Position numbers and translations under genes: made by a program. Below, one piece after another: positions 57,085 through 64,000 of a DNA stretch of 64,000 nt. How positions within the stretch are numbered: position 1 is the stretch's first letter; each line of letters opens with the position of its first letter. The notes under the pieces are model-generated. The model saw only the letters and a program-made list of their open reading frames with translations, did not search any database and was not told the origin of the DNA. The stretch comes from Ehretia macrophylla. Lineage: Eukaryota; Streptophyta; Magnoliopsida; Boraginales; Ehretiaceae. The stretch covers positions 54,663,594 through 54,727,593 of the forward strand of contig CM075780.1 of NCBI GenBank assembly GCA_037974665.1, written 5' to 3'.

Positions 57085-60015
57085 ATGGCGACTGTGAGCT
57101 ATCAATCCGATAGAGCGCGAGCTGTGTGGCGAACATGCCTAGCCTCGGCCTTCAGGACTTCCTTAGCTTGCACAATAGTTGGTTGCATCTCCCTCTTTGA
57201 CCCTGAATTCATTAATCTCCAAGTAGCATTTCCGGCTTTTTCCTACGTGACAGTGATATTAATAGTTATTGATGCCACCTTAGGTGACACCATACGTGGC
57301 TGCTGGTTCGCTCTCTATGCCACCATCCAAGGTGTAAGTCCTGCTATTCTCAGCCTCTGGTTGATCGGACGCGCCAGGCTCACGACAGGCCTCACCTCAG
57401 CCATGGTGGCGATAAATGCATTCCTGGTGGTGCTGCCGGAAAATACCCATTTGTTATCTAAGCGAATAGCGCTTGGACAGATTGTTATTACTTATGTTAT
57501 AGCTTTCATCAATGGTGTAAGACTGAGCCTGTTATGCATCCCATCCATGTCGCAGCCAGCACTGGCGTTGGGATCTTGGCTTGTGTTCTTGCTTTATTGT
57601 TTCCGTACCCAAGTCTAGCATGTTACGAGGTAAGATTTTTGGACACGTATATTCACATTAAAAATGGCTAATACAAGCTTTTCATAGATGCTACATATTG
57701 AAATAGTAAATTGATGATACTATATGTTCTGCATGTGGCACGCATTGAGTATTCATTTTCGTTTAGACATATATCATATTTCTATCTAATTACATGGCCA
57801 TCACTATAATTACCTAAATAGTATACATTAAAGACAATAAAATACTTCGTGAAATATCATGTTACAAAATCTAGTGACATAGGATTAAAAGTTGTGTGGA
57901 ATAATTGGGCTACAACTATTGTAATTAAAAATTTTAAAATGGAATCACAGTTTCAACATCTATTATTTTAAAAAAAATATATAGTGGCATGTCATAAGGA
58001 CATTTTTTTTTTGACTTTTCAGGTAAAACAAAATTGCAAACGTTTTGCTGAGAATGCTTCTGAGAGGCTAAAGCTGTTTTTGAAGGCATTTTCTGCCGAG
58101 GACAACGCATCTGCACTGGCACATATCTCTCAAGCCAAGTTATTGGCTGGCACTGGAGCCAAATTTCTCCAAACTATTAAATCCAAGCAAGTAAGCCACC
58201 AGAAATTTCTAATCTGATGATATATACTTTCTTCCTCACTATCAATTGACATTGTCTAACTAAATATGTATTTAATTGTTATCTTGTTTTAACAGGAAAG
58301 CATGCAATGGGAGAAAATTCCATTCAAATTCTTGAAACCCTATTGCAACAATCCAGGAGAGAGATTGCAAGAACTTGAAACACCATTAAAAGGGATGGAA
58401 ATTGCTGTATCGAGCTCTTCATTTCCAGTTGACATGTTGAATCCTGAGCTCAAAGATGACTTAACAGGGATAGAGAAGCACATTTCACATCAATTCAAGA
58501 GCATTTCCCTGAATTCAGCTACTGTCCCTGAGCCAAACGCAGACAATGTTGGGTCCCTCCAAACACTTCAAACAATTCCAAAAGCCCAGAAAGATTTGCC
58601 CTCAATATTCTTCTTATTTTGCTTGAAATTTCTTCAAAACAAATCAATGCTCGTCTCATCAACTGGCCCTTCTAAGGAAGGTTCACATGACCCCAATAAG
58701 AAACATGAATCGTTCTTCAAAAGAAAGTCCAACAATCTGAGCGTAGGCATAAATAACAAAAGATTTATGCCAACTTTCAAAAGCTCACTCTCTTTAGGCC
58801 TTGCGGTGTTCTTTGGTTTAATTTATAGCAAGGAAAATGGTATCTGGTCAGGACTGCCAGTCGCCATTAGCCTTGCAGCAGCAAGAAAAGCAACATTTAA
58901 GGTTTCAAATGTTAAAGCTCAGGGGACAGTATTGGGAACCGTCAATGGAGTAATCGGCGGCTTTGTTTTCGAAAGATATGTGCAAATAAGGTTCATATCT
59001 CTTCTTCCTTGGTTCATTTTCAGCAGCTTTTTACGACAAAGCCGGATGTCTGGCCAGACTGGTGGAATTTCAGCAGTTATTGGTGCAGTGTTAATCTTAG
59101 GCAGGAAAGGCTTTGGCCCTTCTAGTGAATTTGGCATAGCTAGGATTACAGAAACCTTCATTGGATTATCATGTTCAATTATGGTGGACCTGCTCTTGCA
59201 ACCCACAAGAGCTTCAACACTGGCCAAAATCCAGCTCTCTAAGAGCCTCCAAATGTTGCATGATTGCGTCTGTTCGATAAGTCTTTGTGCCGGAAAATCC
59301 AACGCAGGTGAAAGCCAGAAGAAGCTCAAGCTCCACTTGAATGATCTGGGAAAATTCATAGCGGAAGCTGAGGTGGAGCCCAACTTCTGGTTTGTGCCTT
59401 TTCATAGTGCTTGCTACAACAAGCTCATGGGGTCATTGTCAAAGATGATGCAATTCTTGCTTTTTGGAGCTCAAGCAATTAGATTCCTCGAACAAGAATT
59501 AGCAAAACTTGACAGTGATGTTTGCAAAGAGATTGTAAATGAGCTTGATGATGACCTCAAACAATCCAAGGAAATGATTTGTTCCTCAATCAAATGCCTT
59601 GAGGAGGTTAGCTTGATCAAATCCATTGCAATGCTTGACAAGGAGATTGAAAATAAGAAAGTTACTTTTGACATTGAGATGGAAAAATCAGCTATTCTAT
59701 ACATGATGAGGGTTTCAGGTAATTCAGATCATGAAGATGAGATAGAAAAAAAATCTAAGTGTTTATCTTCAACATTCTAAAGAGGTTCTTGATAACACCT
59801 GCAGTATTGATAAAGGTGAGAAGGAACTGAAGAGCCAAATGATCTTGAGTTTGAGTAGTCTGGCATTTTGCATGAGTAATCTAGCAAGAGAAACAAGAGA
59901 GATTGAGAAAGCAATCAAAGAACTTGTACAGTGGGAGAACCCTTCAAACCAAGTGAATTTGCATGAAATCTCATGTAAGATACGTGCTTTAGCAAATATG
60001 ACTGTAACACAATGA
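57085..60015 (+). pseudogene. FUSC copy 3, two frameshifts
   Basis: Same three-exon layout as the intact gene (57085-57629, 58023-58190, 58296-60015; splice sites kept) and very similar sequence. One base is missing in exon 1 near 57518 (GGTGTAAGAC for GGTGCAAAGAC), ending the frame after 177 codons. One A is added in a poly-A run near 59748 (8 A for 7), which would end exon 3 at 59780, 78 codons early. The two lesions are about 2 kb apart and do not compensate simply. The first change creates a GGT|GTAAGA splice donor (see findings). Several substitutions hit conserved positions (LFDPEFINLQ for LFGPKFINRQ). Probably non-functional, recently decayed. Confidence 0.88.
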
Positions 60016-60263
60016 AGTGAAAGAATATTGGTAAATTTCGATTCAAAGAAGTGAGAGTACTTCTGACTACTCCTAATAATTAATTTTTATAATGGTTAAT
60101 ACTGTGTAATTGTTCATTTGTAAGAACGATCAATAAAACAAGAACGTTTTGAGAAGTTGCAACAATCTTGTCAGGGATTATTGAATTTTCACGTGGATAA
60201 ATATTGTGAATAAATCATATATTCCAGAGCATGTTAACAAATTAAATGGTCGCAACAACTGGA

Positions 60264-60325
60264 CATTTGCTCTAGTGGTATAATTCTAACTTTGTGTACG
60301 AGTGGTGATTGATACTCAATAGGTG
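60264..60325 (+). pseudogene. tRNA-Pro relic (unit 3)
   Basis: GGACATTTGCTCTAGTGGTA followed by TAATTCTAACTTTG; more diverged than the copies at 25590 and 38968, same truncated 3' side. Confidence 0.52.
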
Positions 60326-60624
60326 TAATATATTATCATTTGTATTGCACAAATTGTAATAATCCGCCCATCTCGTCCCAAAGCATACAATAAAAGGATC
60401 GTCCATATATGGAACTCTCACTATACACAAAGTCTATTGTATGTCGTCTCACATTATATTTTGCAAAGGACACAGCAATAAAAGACAATCTAATCAGCGA
60501 ATTCATTTTTATTTGTATAATATTGTATAATAGTTCATTGGAAACAAAGATCATCAAAACATAAAAAAATAAAAAAAATAAAAAAATTGAAGTTAGAAGT
60601 ATCTTTTCATGAATTAATCAATTA

Positions 60625-60968
60625 TACTTTTCAAAGTACGAAAAGGCTGCGGCCTTTACAAAGATTTTCACTCACTCTTTTCTTTTTACTTTTCACTCTT
60701 GCCAAAACACAATGACAATACACCTATTTATACAAGTAGTTAGGAATACAAAGAGTCACATAATAATTACATCTAGGAAGACTAAGACACACATTATTAA
60801 ATATATATATATCTAAGAATACCAAAAAACACAAGTTAAAAATATAACTAAATACAATGTATCTACAATTAATCTTTATTTACTCCACTTTGAAATGCCA
60901 AATTCTTTGAATTTTCTTATTCATTTTCCTAATAACCAAGAGGCATCTGGGGTTTGTATTCTCTAACA
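60625..60968 (-). repeat. Truncated solo LTR of the copia family (unit 3)
   Basis: Matches 54775-55123 of the unit 2 copia LTR from ACTTTTCAAAGTACG to CTCTAACA, and abuts the same GCTTT target. Its left part and the neighbouring unit sequence (equivalent of 39330-39701) are deleted. It matches the right LTR of unit 2 better than the left one (AAAACACAATGACAATACAC). Confidence 0.88.
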
Positions 60969-61933
60969 GCTTTTTCTCCCTTCTCGGTAATTATTCACTA
61001 GTCACTGTAGTTTTTACTATAAATTATTAATTAACTATATAGTGGTGCAAAAAAAGGAAAAAATATCATAAAGAAAAGTCAAAACAAATAGGAGGATCCA
61101 TCAAAGTGGTTCACTCAATGACGTCAACTTCTCAGTCCCATTTCATTTGATGTTATATAGAATGAAACATTATAGGGATAGCAATATCAAGAGGGCCATT
61201 TGCCGTGCATGGGACATTCATATAAATATCCTTTGTAAATGGTTATCGCATTTGGATGGGTACAATTTTGGAATCAATACAAGTACTTACTTATCAAGTT
61301 TAAAAAAAAATTGTGGATCTAGGAAGAGATTTAGGGTCGAATCGATAGTATAAGTTGTAAAAATTACAACCTTTACTAGCATCACAAAATCTTTTAGAAA
61401 CTCTTGTTATCTTTTAGATTTTTAGTCTGTAAAATCCACTTAGCTACAACTATTTTTGTTATGAAACCCATTTAGATTTACTTAGCCTCATTGATTAAAT
61501 ATTCTAGATCCGTCCAGATGATGATGTGTTAAAACTTCTCAAATTCGATTTGGTTGGAACTTGAGTTTAGCATCGTGCTCTTATATATTCCTAGATTCAA
61601 CTGGACTCGGCTAGCTGATCTTTATCTTAGATAAATAATTGATCGTCTTTCACTTGGATAATGTGTTGTTTTTATAATAATAAGTCAAGTGAAAAATAAT
61701 AATCGAACTTGTGGTTTTGTTTTTTAGCTGAACTTCAAACTAGTATTACCTAATGAGCATAGGCCATTTTTTTGTTGTTAAATGAGCATAGTTGTGTACA
61801 TATAAAGGAAATTTCGAAAAACAAGAATTGTTCTTCGAGCATTAACAAGACATTGGAAGAAGATTAATGCGTCTTTTTCGTCTTTTCTCTTTTTTGGCAC
61901 ATTCTATCTCCAAAGTAGACTAAGTTTGCATAG
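60969..61933. repeat. Unit 3, downstream flank
   Basis: Matches 55124-56090 of unit 2 and the corresponding unit 1 blocks, including the unfilled Harbinger site at 61909. It ends abruptly at GCATAG, where a gypsy LTR begins. No gene supported. Confidence 0.85.
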
Positions 61934-62359
61934 TGACGAGGATAAAATTACCCAACCCGATCTCTGATAGAGTGATCTAAGCTATCCAATGTGTTCGGTG
62001 ACAATTTGTGCTAATATCGTGGACAGGTTGGGTGAGCTAACTTGTTGGCTACAACTAGTCGCCCGAGGTCTGACCATTCCGCAACTTGAGATCTGACCAT
62101 TTCCTGACCTCGTGGCAAAATGACAAGATCCCGTAAAATCCAAAAACATTGTCGGAGGGAAAGGTATAAATATGGCAACTACACCGACAAAAAAGTTAGC
62201 TTATCATTCACACACTACACACTATACTTTCCAAATTCTCGTTATTATTCTCAAGCAAAATACTAACTCAAGCATCGGAGTACTTACATAGGCAAAACCC
62301 ACACTCGTTTCTCTTGCAGATTAGCTTAGGAGGTACCCGACCAGATTTGATCATCAACA
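61934..62359 (+). repeat. 5' LTR of gypsy element 3
   Basis: 426 bp with TG..CA ends, a TATA box (TATAAATA, 62165-62172) and a primer-site-like sequence 2 bp downstream. The left boundary is fixed by the end of homology with units 1 and 2. Confidence 0.82.
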
Positions 62360-62410
62360 CTTGGCGCTGTCTGTGGGAAATGAAGTGTAATCTCACTGAG
62401 TTTCCACATC

Positions 62411-62728
62411 ATGGTTAACACTCGTAGCAACAGTCAAGCTGGTATACATATGCCACTGCTGCCGCAAGGTAACCCAAATCGATCTAATCTACCTCTACCA
62501 GTAGGAGTGCACCCTCCTACTGGAAACACACAAACCATCATAGAAGACCCCCAACCTAATAACTCGCCGGTCCCGACGGTGATTCCGAGACCAAGTCCTC
62601 CAGGACAAGCATCTACATCTACGCTACAAATCCCAAGCAAGAACTTCTTTTTGCAGCTCCGTGACACATTAAACTTTCTCCTACAACCCCAAACAGCTAT
62701 GTTAGCCCAAACGCACCTATCCAAATAA
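62411..62728 (+). pseudogene. Gag N-terminus of gypsy element 3
   Basis: Starts MVNTRSNSQAG, a typical N-terminus of plant gypsy gag, followed by a proline-rich stretch (PTVIPRPSPPGQASTSTLQI), and stops after 105 codons. The sequence after the stop still looks gag-like, but is cut off at 62925 by another repeat. No capsid domain remains in the window. Confidence 0.65.
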
Positions 62729-62924
62729 ACCAAACAATTCTTCTACCCATAAACCAAATATTAGATTAGATAAATGAGCCAATTCGGCCACTACTGGCCA
62801 CAGTAGATGAGATAGCTTCTTATGGCCCAGCTCGCCGACCTGATCCCATCAGGCCCAAGCGACAAATGACAATGCACAATGGGTCCAGGACTACGGCAAA
62901 AGGGCCAATACCGGATAGGGCCCC

Positions 62925-64000
62925 TGTCACGCCCCGACCCCGACCTATCGCTAGCCTAAGGCCAATACGTGACTTACGTAACCCAAAATTTGTAAAATCA
63001 ATAACTTAATAACCTGTATATTCGCATATACTCCATAAAGTTCAAAAGACTTTCAATTTACATTGGCCTTCATAAGGGAAGCCACCACTGATTACATATA
63101 TACAAGACCTCGAATCACCTGTCCATACATAAAATCTAACCAACAATCAGGTATTTAGGTCTCAAAAGAATAGGAGTATTCAATTACATAAAAGTTGTCC
63201 AAAAGAATAAGTTATACATCAAGTATTTTAAGTACATCATCAGGTAGTAATCACATAAGGCAGAAATCTTCGATGTCACACCAAGGAGTTTCACCAATAT
63301 CTTGAAGTGTCTGCTCAGCCTCAGCCTCACCTGAAAGGTTAAAAGAGGGTGAGCTAGGCTTGCGTATAGCTTAGTGGCGATGAAATATGAAGGGTTTTTG
63401 CAAATGTTTTCTCTTTTCGCAAACAATTTGAGAAATCATGCCATACACATAAAAATGCACATGTAAATGGACAAGTAGTAACTCAAGTAGGCAATAGGAT
63501 AGGGAATAGAGATACTTATTGCAAAAAGGATGATTGATATTGGAGGCTGCTGCCTTGAATCATGTAATGACAACCTCACACCACAACCGAGAATTGAGTC
63601 CTCAAAGATAACCCTACACCAACTCCATCAACAACCGAGGATTAAGTCCTCAAAGATAACCCCACACCAACTCCATCAACAACCGAGGATCAAGTCCTCA
63701 AAGATAACCCTACACCATCTCCATCAACAACCGAGGATCAAGTCCTCAAAGATAACAAATAGGTCCATGGTGATCGTGGGAACAACCGGCAAGCTCGATG
63801 CTGCTCGGGGCCACCGATCACACCAAGGCCTTTAGAAGGATGCAACCTTGATAACATATATATTTATATATACATACATAATACCCAACTCTCCAAGGGA
63901 CGTCACCAAGAAAGAGAAGGACTAGGATAGCAACAAAGTAGGTTGCTTCCGTCACAATAGTAATATCACAAGGTAGTATCAACAATGTAGCATATAGGCA
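62925..64000. mobile_element. Repeat element starting TGTCACGCCCC (partial)
   Basis: The abrupt switch from gag-like sequence to TGTCACGCCCCGACC suggests the terminal sequence of an LTR-type or LARD-like element. It has no recognisable coding region and continues past the window. A related start is at 42952. It contains the 49-bp tandem repeat listed next. Confidence 0.5.
63575..63760. repeat. 48-49-bp tandem repeat, 4 copies
   Basis: CAACCGAG(A/G)AT(T/C)(G/A)AGTCCTC followed by AAAGATAACC(C/T)(T/C)ACACCA recurs at about 63584, 63632, 63681 and 63729. The resulting repeated open frame (KSSKITLHQLHQQPRI) is a by-product. It is not a CRISPR array: there are no unique spacers. Confidence 0.9.

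Larger units (their letters stand above)
61934..64000 (+). mobile_element. Ty3/gypsy element 3, 5' part (runs off window)
   Basis: LTR 61934-62359 (TGACGAGGATAAAA to GATCATCAACA, with TATAAATA at 62165). TTGGCGCTGTCTGTGGGAA at 62361 is the same primer-site context as gypsy element 1, and a gag start follows at 62411. It is inserted in unit 3 after CATAG; the right side lies beyond the window. Another repeat interrupts it at 62925. Confidence 0.82.

Overview
This is a plant (eudicot-type) nuclear genome window, AT-rich and dominated by transposable elements. Evidence for a plant is spliced genes with GT-AG introns, Ty3/gypsy (Tat-type) and Ty1/copia LTR retrotransposons, a LINE, and PIF/Harbinger, hAT, CACTA and Mutator-like DNA transposons. 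I cannot name the species. Only one ordinary host gene looks intact: a three-exon gene for an 810-residue fusaric-acid-resistance-like (FUSC) membrane protein at 22395-25346. A frameshifted paralogue lies at 57085-60015 and a gutted remnant at 38029-38698, so the locus is a decayed three-copy tandem array.

Layout. 1-4.9 kb: no supported gene, short tandem repeats. 4.9-16.1 kb: a decayed LINE split by a 7.4-kb gypsy element (4968-12370, target duplication GTTCT) that has lost protease and reverse transcriptase but carries an antisense reading frame; a hAT-like element (13067-14062) also cuts the LINE. 17.8-21.1 kb: a second, rearranged gypsy element whose LTR and 3' region form a 1.5-kb palindrome. 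22.4-34.8 kb: duplication unit 1, with the intact FUSC gene, a foldback element (26270-26876), a hAT element (27129-27870) and a complete PIF/Harbinger transposon (28651-34169) with an intact transposase and Myb-like partner. 35.9-37.3 kb: a non-autonomous hAT. 37.7-56.6 kb: unit 2, with the FUSC remnant and a 15.4-kb nest: a gag-only copia element (39702-55123) whose left LTR holds two insertions and whose gag holds a hAT (46441-53961), which itself holds a 7.1-kb CACTA element (46832-53918) carrying a kinesin gene fragment. 56.6-61.9 kb: unit 3, with the frameshifted FUSC copy. 61.9-64 kb: the 5' end of a third gypsy element, cut by another repeat.

The three units act as references for each other. 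Sites filled in one unit and empty in another confirm the ends and target duplications of the Harbinger, hAT and copia insertions, and give an order of events: the tRNA-Pro relic is older than all duplications; copia entered unit 2 before unit 3 arose, because unit 3 keeps a truncated LTR at the same site; the Harbinger, the 27-kb hAT and the foldback element are found only in unit 1. Units 2 and 3 share only about 35 bp upstream of the FUSC start codon with unit 1, so both derived copies lack the original promoter.

All protein-family calls come from reading motifs by eye; no database search was run.
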